Translations under genes and position numbers: made by a program
NCBI RefSeq assembly: GCF_026914185.1
Contig: NC_070566.1
Coordinates: forward strand, 744,001-808,000
DNA length: 64,000 nt
Reading direction: 5' to 3'
Origin: Puccinia triticina
Lineage: Eukaryota; Basidiomycota; Pucciniomycetes; Pucciniales; Pucciniaceae
Shown here: piece after piece, positions 41,826-52,693 of the stretch
Numbering within the stretch: the stretch's first letter is position 1
Layout of the letters: each line of letters starts with the position of its first letter
Notes under the pieces: generated by a model
Told to the model about the DNA's origin: nothing
Database searches by the model: none
Seen by the model: the letters and a program-made list of their open reading frames with translations, nothing else

Positions 41826-42739
41826 TGAGGGACTCCTGTCCGTACTAGCGGTGGCAGTCGGTTGAGGGGATGTTTGCTGTTTAGGCTGCCCTCGAGGTGA
41901 TGGTCCGTGAAGGTGAGCGCGGATGAGATCGGTGATAGCTTTGGGGTTAGGTGGTTTTGAGAGGTTCGCCGGGGTCTGGATCCTCGGCGGCGGTTGTTTG
42001 TTGTTGTTGAAGGGGGGGTAGGAGGTGATCTTAACGAAGAGAAAGAAGGGGGATTGCGAAAACTCTAGATGAAGAAAGATCGGCGAGCTGAGCTCGAAGG
42101 TTTGAACTCTGAAGATATGATCGATATACTCTTGATGGTCCGTATTCTGGGGATCAGAATGCCATGCCTCTCCCATCATCCAAGTTCGGCGAACTTGGAC
42201 TCCGGGAGAGCCACATGTCACGTATATTTCATCATCTCCTCCGCGCGCTACGCGCGCACACACACACAACAAGCAACAGAAGCAGGAAAAGGAAACACAA
42301 CACAAAGAAATGAGGAAATCACAGTGAGATGAGATAGAAGGAAAAGAGGCATGGAGAAGAAGGAAAAGCAGCAAGAAAGGAAAAGCCAGAAAACACTCAA
42401 ACCAGACAAACCAAACAGAAAGAAAAGAAGCCAGAAACAAACAAGGAAATAAACCCACAGCAGGTGCTGTGTTAGGACCAAGAAAGATGAAGAGGCTGGG
42501 AAACTGAGAAAGAAAGGAAATGGGAAAAAAGTGTTGAAAAGGGGGGAGTAGAAAGAGAGAAGGGGGAGGGGAAGATCTTGAAGATAGAGCCAGTTGAAAG
42601 TAAGAAGGTGATGGAGAGGGATCTTGAGGTTTGACGGTGGATTCTTGAGTCTTGAAGCGTGAGAGGGAAGTTGAGTCTTGATGATCTTGCTGGCGGCGGA
42701 GATGTTCCTGACTAGCTGGCCACGAGAGGGGCCACCACA
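41826..42739 (-). repeat. gypsy-1 5' LTR, 914 bp
   Basis: Partner of 33944-34857, same length and sequence where compared; in minus-strand sense it is the 5' LTR, with the primer site at its 3' border. Confidence 0.95.
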
Positions 42740-43916
42740 GCGGCTAGATCAAACCAGAACATCCCTCTCAATGGCTGGTACAGACCGGTCATTGAGAGTA
42801 CACAACCCTCCCGATAGCTGGTCTGTACCGGCCATCCAGAGTACACAACCCTCTTGATGCCCGGTACAGACCAATTGTTGAGGGGACTCAACCCTCTTGA
42901 TGCCCGGTACAGACCGGCCATCAAGAGTACGCAACCTTGATGCCCGGTCTGTACTGGTCATTGAGAGGATTCAACCCTCTTGATACCCGGTCTATACCGG
43001 CCATTGAGAGTACGCAACCTTGATGCCTGGTATAGACCGGCCATTGAGATAACGCAACCCCCTAGATTCCCGGTCAAGACCGGCCATCAAGAGTACACAA
43101 CCCTCTTGATGGCCGGTATAGACCGGTCATCGCAAGGACATAGCCCACTCAATGACCGGCCTGTACCTTGAGAGGACACATCCCTCTTGATGGCCGGTAA
43201 AGACCGGCCATCGAGAGAGAGGGCACCACCCTCTGGTAGATCTGTGCCGTTCATTGAGAGGACACAACCTTCTCAATGGCCAGTACAGACCGGTCATTGA
43301 GGGGGTACATCTGTACCGGCCATTGAGAGGCTTGAGTCCTCTTGATGAGCGGCGGTGTGTCCTCTTGATGTCCTACCCACCGGTCATTGAGAGGCATGTG
43401 TCCTCTCAATGACTGGTAGAGGGGACACATCTGTACCGGGCATTGAGAGGACACTGTACCCTCTCAATGACTGGTCCGTACCGGGCATTGAGAGGGGTCT
43501 GTACTCTCGATGACCGGTCTGTACCGGCCATCAAGAGGGATGTGTCCTCTCAAGGGACAGGCCGGTCATTGAGTGATTGATGACCGGTCTATACCGGCCA
43601 TTGAGAGGGTTGTGTACTCTCGATGACAGGTCTCAACCGGGCATCTAGAGGGTTGCGTACTCTTGATGGCCGGTCTATACCGGGCATCAAGAGGGTTGTG
43701 TACTCTTGATGACCGGTCTCAACCGGGCATCTAGAGGGTTGCGTACTCTCAATGGCCGGTCTATACCGTCCATTGAGAGGGTTGTGTACTCTTGATGACC
43801 GGTCTTGACCGGCCATCTAGAGGGTTGCGTACTCTTGATGGCCGGTCTATACTGGGCATCGAGAGGGTTGAATCCTCTTGATGGCCGGTCTATACCGGGT
43901 ATCTAGAGGGTTGTAA
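42740..43916. repeat. 43-bp palindromic satellite array of element A
   Basis: Repeated units of the form GATGCCCGGTATAGACCGG followed by (C/T)CATCGAGAGTACACAACCCTCTT. Every unit has two inverted pairs: CCGGTxxxxACCGG and CTCTTGATG/CATCAAGAG. It is read from element end to centre, and the same order occurs reversed in element B. Confidence 0.88.
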
Positions 43917-44157
43917 ATCTGGCAGGTATTCTGGCATCTCAAGCCTGCGGGAAAACTTCTAAAGCTAAAAATTACAAGGTGGGTCAGATCTGGCTTTACA
44001 AGTGCCAGATCTGACTTTACACGGCCGTGTAAATCGAAGGGAAGTCCTCCACTGGCCACATCTGGCCAGTATAGTGTTGAGATTTTCTTTATTTCTTCCT
44101 TCATTTGGATACTGGAGGACTTCCCTTCGATTTACACGGCTGTGTAAAGTCAGATCT

Positions 44158-44630
44158 GTTGATGCCCGGTATAGACCGGCCATCGAGAGTATGCAACCCT
44201 CTAGATGCCCGGTCGAGACCGGTCATCGAGAGTACACAACCCTCTTGATGCCCGGTATAGACCGGCCATCAAGAGTACGCAACCCTCTAGATGCCCGGTC
44301 GAGACCGGTCATCAAGAGTACACAACCCTCTCGATGGCCGGTATAGACCGGTCATTGATCACTTGATGACCGGCCTGTCCCTCGAGAGGACACATCCCTC
44401 TTGATGGCCGGTACAGACCGGTCATCGAGAGTACAGACCCCTCTCAATGCCCGGTACAGACCGGTCATTGAGAGGGTACAGTGTCCTCTCGATGCCCGCC
44501 ACAGATGTGTCCCCTCTACCAGTCATCGAGAGGACACATGCCTCTTGATGACCGGTGGGTAGGACATCAAGAGGACACACCGCCGCTCATCGAGAGGACT
44601 CAAGCCTCTTGATGGCCGGTACAGATGTAC
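44158..44630. repeat. 43-bp satellite array, left part of element B
   Basis: GATGCCCGGT recurs at 44161, 44204, 44247 and 44290, an exact 43-bp period; variants continue to 44630. The array resumes at 56451 after gypsy-4. Confidence 0.88.
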
Positions 44631-44977
44631 TGTAAGAGCTCGCTTGGAGCTCTTCACTGGATTGTCGGGCGGAGGCTCAAAAGGGGGCGGAGCTCAAGGC
44701 TTGGACAGTTCTAGTTCCAACGGTACTGTATTTCAGGGAGCTAGCACAGTAGAGAGATGAAAGGGGTCCGGGATCTCTCTAGTAAGTACAACTAGAAGGG
44801 AAACATGAAGAGGAAGAGAGATGAGAAGGAGAAGACTTACCTAGCACAGTAGAGAGATGAAAGGGGTCCGGGATCTCTACTGGCTAGGAAGGGGAAAGGG
44901 GGAACTCAGACTAAGTACTGATGGTTGTGACAGGACTTGTGAAAGGCATTGTAAGACCCCAAAGGAGGGGGCTTACA
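44631..44977 (-). repeat. gypsy-4 3' LTR
   Basis: TGTAAGAGCTCGCTTGGAGC to GGGGGCTTACA. Contains a direct duplicate CTAGCACAGTAGAGAGATGA (two places, about 130 bp apart). Differs from its partner by one base in the G-run. Confidence 0.92.
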
Positions 44978-47238
44978 GTCTCCCCTCATATAAAAAAAAG
45001 AAAAGAAAGTGAAGGAAGGGATTTGAGATGAAGAAGGAAAATAATAAAAAATAAAGGGGGTTTGGGAGCAGGAATAAAAATTGGTTGCAACGGAGCGGAA
45101 CGGATAGTGGGGAAGGAGAGAGCTTAAGACAACACAGCATAACAAGCAGGACAGAGGGATGGAGGGAGGGTAGGGTGACAGGATGGCGGGATGGGTGGGC
45201 GGAATGAGACGGACAGACGGACGGAATGAGACGGACGGACGGACGGAATGAGACGGACGGACGGACGGACGGACGGAATGAGACGGACGGACGGACGGAA
45301 TGAGACGGACGGACGGACGGAATGAGACGGACGGACGGACGGAATGAGACGGACGGACGGACGGAATGAGACGGACGGACGGACGGAATGAGACGGACGG
45401 ACGGACGGACGGACGGAATGAGACGGACGGACGGACAGACGGAAGATGATCAGTGACGGACTGAGCTCTTAAGAAAGGGCCTCCGCTAGAGAGCCCTTCA
45501 GAAAGGACCCCCGATGCTCGGACGCAACAGGAAGCAAACGGGACGGACTGAGCCCTTAAGAAAGGACCTCCGCTATGGAGCCCTTCAAAAAGGGCCCCCG
45601 ATACGCTGGGACGGACGGATGGAAATAAGGTGGGGTGGACGGAGCGGACGGAGCGGTTGGCTGTGAGTGTACTGTTGTCGGAGAAAGTGTGTCGGAAAAG
45701 CAGAGGAGCGGAGGGAGGTGTTGGAGGAGCAAAGGAGGGACAGAGGGAGTGTGAGGCCATACTGGGGTTTTTAAGGTTGTAGGCTCTTGTTGGTGGTCGG
45801 AGCGTCGAGGAGATGGAGAGGTTGGTACGCGGCCGTCGGGCCTAGAGAGAAGAGGCGGGGACGGATGATTGTCCCGTCCGGTTGTCTGATTGCAGAAAGA
45901 GAAAAGACAGGGGACTCGGACAATTTCCCCAGCTTGTCTGCTCGAGGAGACAAAAGGGGAGGCTGGCTGATCTGTCCGATTGTCAATTGAGCTAGAGAGA
46001 GGGGAAGGGGAGGACCCGGAACATTGGTGGTGGATGAGGGTGGGCCGGTTGCGAGCAGGTTGGCGGCGGGGTGCCGGAGAGAGACGAGGTCGACGACAGA
46101 GTGCGGAGGTTGGTGGGAGCAGACTGCTGCTGAAGGGCTTGACAACACTTGCTCATCGCGGCAGACTTGAGCGCGAGAGGATGGCTGGGCCGGGGCGATG
46201 TTGAGGGAGGTCAACGAGGAAGCCTACAGTCGGGGTCCTGCGAGTGTGAGCGGCCCATTCGTCGAATGGGCTTCGTTCTTGTTGGAGATGTGACACGAGT
46301 GTGAGTGTGCCTAGAGGTGGACAGCTGTTGATCTGATGGTCAAGATCGTGGTGGCGGTCTCGAGGGGGCTCATCAGCAGCAACCGGATAGTCGCAGGACA
46401 ATGCTGTTTGAGACAATTGGTCCAGGATGCTTCATTCTGCAGCAACAGAGGATGAGGGAGCAATTGTTGAGTGGATCACGGCTGATTCCCTTTGGTGCTT
46501 CCGAGAAGGAGGAGGCACTCGGATGGGGACTCTTCAGTAGCGGCAGAACAGAAGGGTTGGCCGAGGTTGACCTAGACGAGGGAGTGGGTCATGACGAGCC
46601 GAGGACGAGATAGAGCAGGACGGGATGGAGATATAGAAGGTGAGAGGGGCCAGAACTTGAAGGAGGAGGTTGGGAGGAGAAGCAATGGCTTGGTTGTTCG
46701 GGTGGGTCAGGCGAGATGAGAATTGCCGGCCAAGGGGGTTGTCAATGTCTCAAGCTGTCGGCGTGACCATAAGCCAGCTTGTGATGTTGGGAAATCGTCG
46801 CGGCAGGCTTGGTGATTGAAGGCGGGAGCCAATGAAGGCCGGCCAGAGTGCCCGGGCAGCGAGTATGGAGAGGGCGGGGGTGATTGCAGCCGGAGTAAAA
46901 ATGAGGCCAAGCGGCGGTCGTGTTCTATAACCTGTGGTCAAGTGATGCACTTCTGACCCACTGATTTGTTCAGACCGGCAGAGCAGGGTGTGTGACAAGC
47001 AGTTGCCGTTCTGATTGATTAGAGGACGGCGGACGGAGACCATGTGTGTCGTCTAGACTATCCGAGGGCGGAATGCCGTCGCAGGGCCGACCACGACCTT
47101 GTTGCCGCAGATTTTCGACAGGGCGGAGGAAGGAAAGTTCCAAAGCAATTGAAGAAGAAAAAGGAAAAAAGGACAGCCACAATCGACAAAAATTTGTCCA
47201 GTCGATCGTGGTTGGTTTTGTGGGACTAGAAAAAAAAA
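44978..47238 (-). other. gypsy-4 internal region without recognisable proteins
   Basis: Several open frames exist (45760-44906, 46214-45771, 46416-46153, all minus strand), but they are Ser/Pro/Arg-rich, overlap each other and show no gag, protease or polymerase motif. The longest is inflated by the GGACGGACGG minisatellite. I treat the region as structural non-coding sequence of a LARD-type element. Confidence 0.55.
45199..45442. repeat. 22-bp minisatellite (GGAATGAGAC + GGAC units)
   Basis: GGAATGAGAC recurs every 22 bp (45201, 45223, 45245), then 30 bp (45275) and 22 bp again; the variable part is (GGAC)n, so period changes are multiples of 4 bp. It generates an antisense Arg/Pro/Ser/Val frame that is unlikely to be a real protein. 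Confidence 0.9.
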
Positions 47239-47302
47239 GGGGATATTGAATTTTACAAAGTGTTTTTTACAAGGTACAAGGCCCTGTAAAAGTACACATT
47301 AA

Positions 47303-47688
47303 GGCCCTGTTTGGCACCGATATAATTATAGGTGATATAATCACTAATTAATTCAATAAAAAATAGAAAATTCAACATGAAGCCTCCAAATTTTTTTTGT
47401 GGGCAACCTACAGTGCTGGTCTCTTCAACTTTGAAATCAGATTCAACTGATTCAGCCATCTTCAGCACCATAATACCATTATGTCACTTTTGACCAACAT
47501 GAAGTGATATAATGGTATTATGGTGCTGAAGATGCCTGGATAAGTTGATTCTGGGTTCACAGTTGAAGAGACCAGCACTGTAGGTTGCCTACAAAAAAAA
47601 TTTGGAGGCTTTATGTTGAATTTTGTATTTTTTGTTGAATTAACCGGTGATTATATCACCTATGTTTATATCAGTGCCAAACGGGGCC
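47303..47688. mobile_element. PIF/Harbinger (Tourist-like) MITE with TAA duplication
   Basis: TIRs GGCCCTGTTTGGCACCGATA and inverse (GGCCCCGTTTGGCACTGATA), with long inverted arms (AGGCTTCATGTTGAATTT, CAGTGCTGGTCTCTTCAACT). Flanked by TAA at 47300-47302 and 47689-47691. The matching arm of element C at 55990-56030 lacks it (AACTTCAAGGG), a natural unoccupied site. Confidence 0.9.
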
Positions 47689-47766
47689 TAAGGGAGGGTA
47701 TGTGTAATTTTACAATGTGTTGGCTAGATTCCAACCTTGTAATGTAAAAGCAACCTTGTAAAATTT

Positions 47767-48109
47767 ATGGTATTCAAAATTGCATATGCCACTGTTTACA
47801 TAAAATCATAAAGCCCATTTTGGCTGGGAGATGTCAGCGTGCATAAAACTTAAAGTGACATCTCCCAGCCAAAATTGCAGTTTATGATTTTATGTAAAAA
47901 AATCTTATGCAATTATGGTGTTCAAAGTTGGTTTGCATAATTTTATGCATGCATAATTCATAAAATCATAAAATCTTTTTTGCAGGGGATATGACTGTCT
48001 GATTGTGTAATACAAAATTTCCTCACCAAAATATTTTTATGATTTTATGATTTATGCATGCATAAAATTATGCATACCAACTTTGAACACCATAAATTTT
48101 GAATACCAT
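47767..48109. repeat. nested foldback elements
   Basis: Outer arms ATGGTATTCAAAATT (47767) and AATTTTGAATACCAT (48109). Inner arms ATGGTGTTCAAAGTTGGT (47915) and ACCAACTTTGAACACCAT (48093), plus a further pair GGCTGGGAGATGTCA/TGACATCTCCCAGCC at 47823-47873. The other arm of element C (near 55935) lacks the whole block, so it is an insertion. Confidence 0.8.
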
Positions 48110-48329
48110 AATTATACCTGAATTGTTCCATGTGGAATTTTACTTGGTGTTTTTTTACAAATTGCCACCTTGTAAAAAAAGTACCTTGCAAAATTGCATA
48201 TTTGCAGCAAAAACCTGAATTTTACAAAGCAAATGTCGAGGAAGCAGTACACCATGCCAAATATACCTTGTAAAAATCAATAACAATGCCAACCAGGTTT
48301 GAAATTACAAGGTGTTGTGCAAATATCAC

Positions 48330-48675
48330 TGTAAGAGCCCGGTAGGCTCTTCACTGATCCGTTGGAGAGACTTGTACAACAAGGTTGATGAACAACCTTG
48401 AGGGAGAATTCTAGAACCTTGGTTGGTATTGCTAGCACGGTAGAATAAGATGAAGGGCAGTCCGGGAATTCTCCCCATCAGTATGTACAAGCAGGAACAG
48501 AGTTGAAGAGGAAGAGAACAATCATAGAGAGGGGACTTACCTAGCACGGTAGAATAAGATGAAGGGCAGTCCGGGAATTCTACCGAGCTAGGAAGGCTGA
48601 GGAGGAGCAGAGACTATGTAGGCTGGCTTATGTAATCTTTTCTTGTGAAAGCCCAAGGTGGGCAGGGGTTTCACA
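48330..48675 (-). repeat. gypsy-2 3' LTR
   Basis: TGTAAGAGCCCGGTAGGCTC to GGTTTCACA, 346 bp. Contains a duplicated CTAGCACGGTAGAATAAGAT block, the same architecture as the gypsy-4 LTR. The polypurine tract GGGGGGGAGAC borders it. Confidence 0.95.
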
Positions 48676-51600
48676 GTCTCCCCCCCTATAAAAAGAAGAA
48701 AAAAAGGAAAAGAAAGCAATAAGAAAAGCAAGAGGATGAAAGGGGGTGGATTGGGATGAGGGACCAGAAGTGTGAGGGAGGGGGACGGGAGTCGAGGGCG
48801 GGGATGCTGGTCGAGAATGTGGGGGTGTAGGCGTCAAAGGTGGAATGGGTGGGTCAGGGAAAGGAAGAGTCGTTGGTGACGGTTGGCCGGCTACTGGTTG
48901 GGCTGATCGTAGTGGAGTAATTGTCTCCCCTGAGCCTAAGGGAGGAATGCGGCCGGTGGAATGCTCACAGAGTGGCCAAGGAGTTGTTTTCTTCACGGAG
49001 GATGGGGGTAGAGAGAGCCCGGAGGTGCACAACTGGGTGGAACTTACTTCTACTGGTTTGTCCTCCATCACGCCTCCATCCTCCCGTAGTCTTTTGAGCT
49101 TCGACACATGCATGACCGGGTGGCGTCGGTCGCCCTCCGGCAAAGCCAGACGGACGCTTTGGCCATGGTTGAAAACCTCTAACACTTGGTAGGGACCCTC
49201 GAATCGTTCCTTCAACTTGTCTGTCCCGCCTGAGTGTCGGCCACGCCAGTCCGCCAAATCTAGGAAGACCCAATTCCTGCTGACCAGAGCGGGCAGATTT
49301 CTGCAGTGCTTGTTATGGTGCAACGCCTGCTTCACCCTTGCCGTCCATAAGGCGTCCCTGGCTTCGGCCCATGCGGATTTGCGCAACTGGATCCATTTCC
49401 TCAGAGTTGGAGGATCATCGTCTTTTGCCGGATTTGTGGGGAAAAGTTGGGGATTCCGGCCAAGTATCAGGTTAAAGGGAGTGAAACCCGTCGAGACATT
49501 GATGGCCGAATTGATGGCAAACTCGACCGACGGCAGTGCCTCTAACCACTTCCCCTGCTTCTTTGCCGTGAAGGTGCGGAGGATTTGGACCACCGTCTTA
49601 TTTGTACGCTCACTACGGCCATCGGCCTGTGGGTGGAAAGACGAAGACATGTGGAATCGTGTGTTGATCCTGCTCATGAGAGCCTGCCAGAACCGAGATG
49701 TCCAGGCCTTGTCCCTGTCGCTGATAATGCTTCGGGGCGCCCCAAACACGGCCACCCAACCCGCGAAGAACCGGGAGGCTGTTTTCTCTGCTGTGTCCGT
49801 CTGTAGAACCGGGATGACTCTGGTGAACCCCGATAGTCGACAGGTACAGGTCAGCATCATATCATAATGTCCCGATGCTCGGAGGGGGCCCACAAAATTG
49901 ATTCCAATATCTGACAGGGGTTTAGAAGGGAATTCCGGGGTGAGCATCTTACCCGGCGGTGCCGTCGTTGGGGCCTTGGTCAACTGGCAGGTTACACAGG
50001 CTTGAGTGATCTCCCTAACCTCTTTCGACATCTGCGGCCAGAAAAAATCTCGCCGCAACTCGTGGATGGTCTTTAGGTAGCCGAGGTGACCCAGTCGCAC
50101 GTGAGCCTTGTCCACCAACTTCCGCCTCAGATCACCCCCTGCGGGGATGACCAGGCGGTTGTCCACCCAGAGAAGTCCATCCCGCTTGGCGTAGTTGTCA
50201 TGGAGCGGTAGAACCTTTTGTAACGAGAGACAGAAGGGATCCTCCTTGTATCCGCCAACGATCCGCTCCTTGAGGCTGTCCGACAGTACTCCCCGCATTT
50301 CTGTCAGAGCTGCGACACACGCGACGTCCTTGGGCAAGATTTCTGGGTCTTCACAGTCGGAGTCCTTCCGGGACAAGGCATCCGCAACCGTGTTGTCCTC
50401 CCCGCAAATGTAGTTGAAGTTCAGGTCGAAATCTGCCATGAGCTCGGACCATCGGGCTTGTCGACGACTAAGGTTCCGCTGATTGAGGATGTAAGTGAGG
50501 GAGTGATGATCACTCATTACATTCACTTTCATGCCTAAGAGTAGCATTTTCCATTTTTGCAAGGCATGGATGACTGCCAGCAGTTCCTGTTCATGCACAG
50601 GGTAATTGCGCTCAGCTGCACTCATCTGTTGAGACTCGTAGGCAATAGGGGAAGCCAATTTCCACTCCTTACCCTGGAAAAGCGCGGCGCCCAGACCGGT
50701 TCCGCTGGCGTCTGTGAACAGCCAGAGTGGGTCGAGCGAGTCAAAGTCAATGTTTTTCAGGCAAGGTAAAGAGGTCATTATTCTCTTGATGTTCGCAAAC
50801 GCTGTCTCTTCCGCCTCTCCCCACTTGAAGTCCTTGGCCGCAAGCTTTGAGCTGGTGAGGGGTGTCAAGGTGCCGACGTACTTCTCGAGACCCCAGATGA
50901 ATTTCTTCATCCATTGTACGGTCCCCAAGAACTTCTTCACTCCCCTTGATGACAATGGCGACGCCCAGTTCAGGACTGCTTCCACCTTCTTGTTGTCCGG
51001 TCGGATGCCCTCTGCTGAAATCCAGTGACCGAGGAACTTGACCGAATGCTGAAAGAGCTTGGTTTTCTTGGGGCTACAGTACAAGTTGGCGGCGCGTAAT
51101 TGTCGGAGAACAGCCCGTACATGTAATTCATGCTCTTGGAATGAATCTGAAAAAACCACGATATCGTCTAAATAGACAACACAGAACTTGTTGATCAGAT
51201 TTCCAAGAGCTTCTTCCAGTCTCGCCTGATGGGTCGCAGGCGCATTAGATAGTCCCATAGGCATAACTACCCACTCCATTAAGCCCCAGGGGGTCTTGAC
51301 TGCCGTCAGAGGAATGTCTGCATCCCTCATGCGAGTTTGGAAAAATGCATTCGTCTGGTCCAGGATCGAAAAGCACTTCCCTGAAGCTACGAGACGGACA
51401 AGTTCGTCGACGTTGGGTAAGGGGGAGCGGTCGCGGACGGTCACGGCGTTTAATTTGCGGTAGTCGCAAACCCAGCGTGGAAGGGCCTGAGGGTCTTTCT
51501 TGGGAATGATCATACTGGGAGAAGCGTATTGACTGGTTGATCGGCGAATGCGTCCCGCCGTGAGATGTTGTTCAACCAGCAGTCTCCAGGCGTCCAGGTA

Positions 51601-52314
51601 TTTCCGGGGATAAGCGTACTGACGCTCATTGATAACCGCGTCGGGGTTCGTCAGAATTATTTTATGGCGGACCCTTGATGCTTCATTTTGTAACTTTGAG
51701 GGGAAAAAGTCGTCGTCGTCCTCCCCCGCTTCTTCTGAATCCTCGGTGACCGCCGGAATGTCAGCTGGGAAGAGATCACTGAACTCGAGGAGAATCTTCT
51801 TCTCGGCGGACTCGCAGGGATAGTGCAGCGGTTGTGGGTCGGCTGTGGTGGCCGCGATACACTCAGTGGCGGAGTCCACACGGTAGTCGAGCACAGATCT
51901 CGCTGAATTTTTGCACACCAGTCTGCGCCTAGGGATTGAGACTGTCAAGTCGAACTGTGTGAGGAATGGTGTCCCGAGGATCATGTCGTGGTCCCCCGTG
52001 ACGCGGCCGATTTTGAGAGAGACCCCGTGAAACGTCAGAGAGGTGGCTGGATCGCGCAAGTTCAGTGTGGTGAACTGGCGTAGGATGATTGGACTAGTAG
52101 ATGGTTCGTCCAGAGCCAGTCGCACAATTGTGGGTCTGTCCAACGCACGCCGCGGAAGATTCCCTGCAGAGACGGTGCGATCCGAGATGAGGTTCAGTTC
52201 CAAGCCTGTATCTACCAGTCCCCGCAGGGCCACATTGCCGTGGAATAGTACCACCACCAGCCTAGGTTGCGCGGGTCGCGTTGGGGGTGTTTGTTGGACC
52301 ATGAGAGCACTCAA
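48628..52314 (-). CDS. gypsy-2 pol: protease, reverse transcriptase, RNase H, integrase
   Basis: 1,228 residues, uninterrupted. Protease-like start RGLVDTGLELNLISD (residues ~32-46) and MILGTPFL. RT: SPSMIIPKKD, CDYRKLNAVTVRDRSPLPNV, FSILDQTNAFFQ and FCVVYLDDIVVFSD (YLDD near 381). RNase H: LWLFTDASGTGLGAALFQ near 533 and DNTVADALSR. Integrase: HVRLGHLGYLKTIHEL with CVTCQLTKA, INFVGPL, SIISDRDKAWTS and ADGRSERTNK (D, D, E present). C-terminal GPYQVLEV and HPVMHVSKLKRL. The last ~130 residues are Pro/Ser-rich and run into the 3' LTR. The Gln/Asp wording in RT (LDQTNAF) is slightly divergent from LDLRSGY-type motifs. Confidence 0.93.
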   Translation of the reverse strand: MSALMVQQTPPTRPAQPRLVVVLFHGNVALRGLVDTGLELNLISDRTVSAGNLPRRALDRPTIVRLALDEPSTSPIILRQFTTLNLRDPATSLTFHGVSLKIGRVTGDHDMILGTPFLTQFDLTVSIPRRRLVCKNSARSVLDYRVDSATECIAATTADPQPLHYPCESAEKKILLEFSDLFPADIPAVTEDSEEAGEDDDDFFPSKLQNEASRVRHKIILTNPDAVINERQYAYPRKYLDAWRLLVEQHLTAGRIRRSTSQYASPSMIIPKKDPQALPRWVCDYRKLNAVTVRDRSPLPNVDELVRLVASGKCFSILDQTNAFFQTRMRDADIPLTAVKTPWGLMEWVVMPMGLSNAPATHQARLEEALGNLINKFCVVYLDDIVVFSDSFQEHELHVRAVLRQLRAANLYCSPKKTKLFQHSVKFLGHWISAEGIRPDNKKVEAVLNWASPLSSRGVKKFLGTVQWMKKFIWGLEKYVGTLTPLTSSKLAAKDFKWGEAEETAFANIKRIMTSLPCLKNIDFDSLDPLWLFTDASGTGLGAALFQGKEWKLASPIAYESQQMSAAERNYPVHEQELLAVIHALQKWKMLLLGMKVNVMSDHHSLTYILNQRNLSRRQARWSELMADFDLNFNYICGEDNTVADALSRKDSDCEDPEILPKDVACVAALTEMRGVLSDSLKERIVGGYKEDPFCLSLQKVLPLHDNYAKRDGLLWVDNRLVIPAGGDLRRKLVDKAHVRLGHLGYLKTIHELRRDFFWPQMSKEVREITQACVTCQLTKAPTTAPPGKMLTPEFPSKPLSDIGINFVGPLRASGHYDMMLTCTCRLSGFTRVIPVLQTDTAEKTASRFFAGWVAVFGAPRSIISDRDKAWTSRFWQALMSRINTRFHMSSSFHPQADGRSERTNKTVVQILRTFTAKKQGKWLEALPSVEFAINSAINVSTGFTPFNLILGRNPQLFPTNPAKDDDPPTLRKWIQLRKSAWAEARDALWTARVKQALHHNKHCRNLPALVSRNWVFLDLADWRGRHSGGTDKLKERFEGPYQVLEVFNHGQSVRLALPEGDRRHPVMHVSKLKRLREDGGVMEDKPVEVSSTQLCTSGLSLPPSSVKKTTPWPLCEHSTGRIPPLGSGETITPLRSAQPVAGQPSPTTLPFPDPPIPPLTPTPPHSRPASPPSTPVPLPHTSGPSSQSTPFHPLAFLIAFFSFFSSFYRGGDCETPAHLGLSQEKIT

Positions 52315-52693
52315 GGACCGGTTGACGGTGATTTCGGGGAAAAAATGAAAAGGAAATCAAAAGGTAGGTCGTGAGCGTTAATGCAGTGGGAGAATCAAAG
52401 CTAGTAAGCTCGTTGGACCGGATTCTGGCAGTAGAAATGAGACTAAGAAGCCTCTCGGAACAGATTCGGACGGATGATTTAAGGCTAAGAAGCCTACGGA
52501 CTGGACTCGGACGGATTTGGACGGATAATTAAGGCTAAGAAGCCTACGGACTGGATTCGGAAAGAGGTTGATGGACAGAGCCTCGCGGAGAGGAATTTTG
52601 TTTGAAAAAAAAATTGGCTGAGAAGTCTCTTCTTTTTTGTTTGAGTGTGTTTGGAAGGATCCGGGTTTGTTTGTTGGATCTAGAAAAAAAAAG
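52315..52693 (-). other. short leader of gypsy-2 in place of gag
   Basis: Contains three copies of a short repeat (GGCTAAGAAGCCTACGGACT and variants at about 52440-52560) and ends with CTAGA10G at the LTR. No zinc knuckle or capsid-like frame. Either gag was deleted or the family never carries it. Confidence 0.7.

Larger units (their letters stand above)
33944..42739 (-). mobile_element. Ty3/gypsy element gypsy-1 (apparently intact)
   Basis: Two 914-bp LTRs (33944-34857 and 41826-42739), alike in every block compared, flanked by GCGG (33940-33943 and 42740-42743). The unoccupied site survives in element B (inverse of about 61000-61060: TTTTCAGCGGCTAGATC). In element sense: 5' LTR, two-base spacer, primer site to tRNA-Tyr, gag-protease, a -1 frameshift site, pol, a purine-rich tract (GTGGTGGGTGGA) and 3' LTR. 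Both long frames are open, so it could be autonomous and recent. Confidence 0.93.
33844..44052. mobile_element. TIR-satellite element A (interrupted by gypsy-1)
   Basis: Ends GTGGAGGACTTCCCTTC (33844) and its inverse GAAGGGAAGTCCTCCAC (44052), preceded by TA at 33842-33843 and followed by TG, probably a mutated TA. Inside are the TIR sequence (CGGCCGTGTAAAG, GCACTTGTAAAGCC) and an array of 43-bp palindromic repeats. Without gypsy-1 it is about 1.4 kb. It is an inverted copy of element B. There are no genes of its own; a TA duplication suggests Tc1/mariner-type mobilisation. Confidence 0.75.

Noticed and set aside
42740..44630. CRISPR-like array
   Set aside because: The regularly spaced palindromes are contiguous tandem units without unique spacers, in a eukaryotic genome; it is satellite DNA.
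44906..45760. 284-residue Ser/Arg/Pro/Val ORF in gypsy-4
   Set aside because: Its length comes from a 22-bp minisatellite plus LTR sequence; no family signal.
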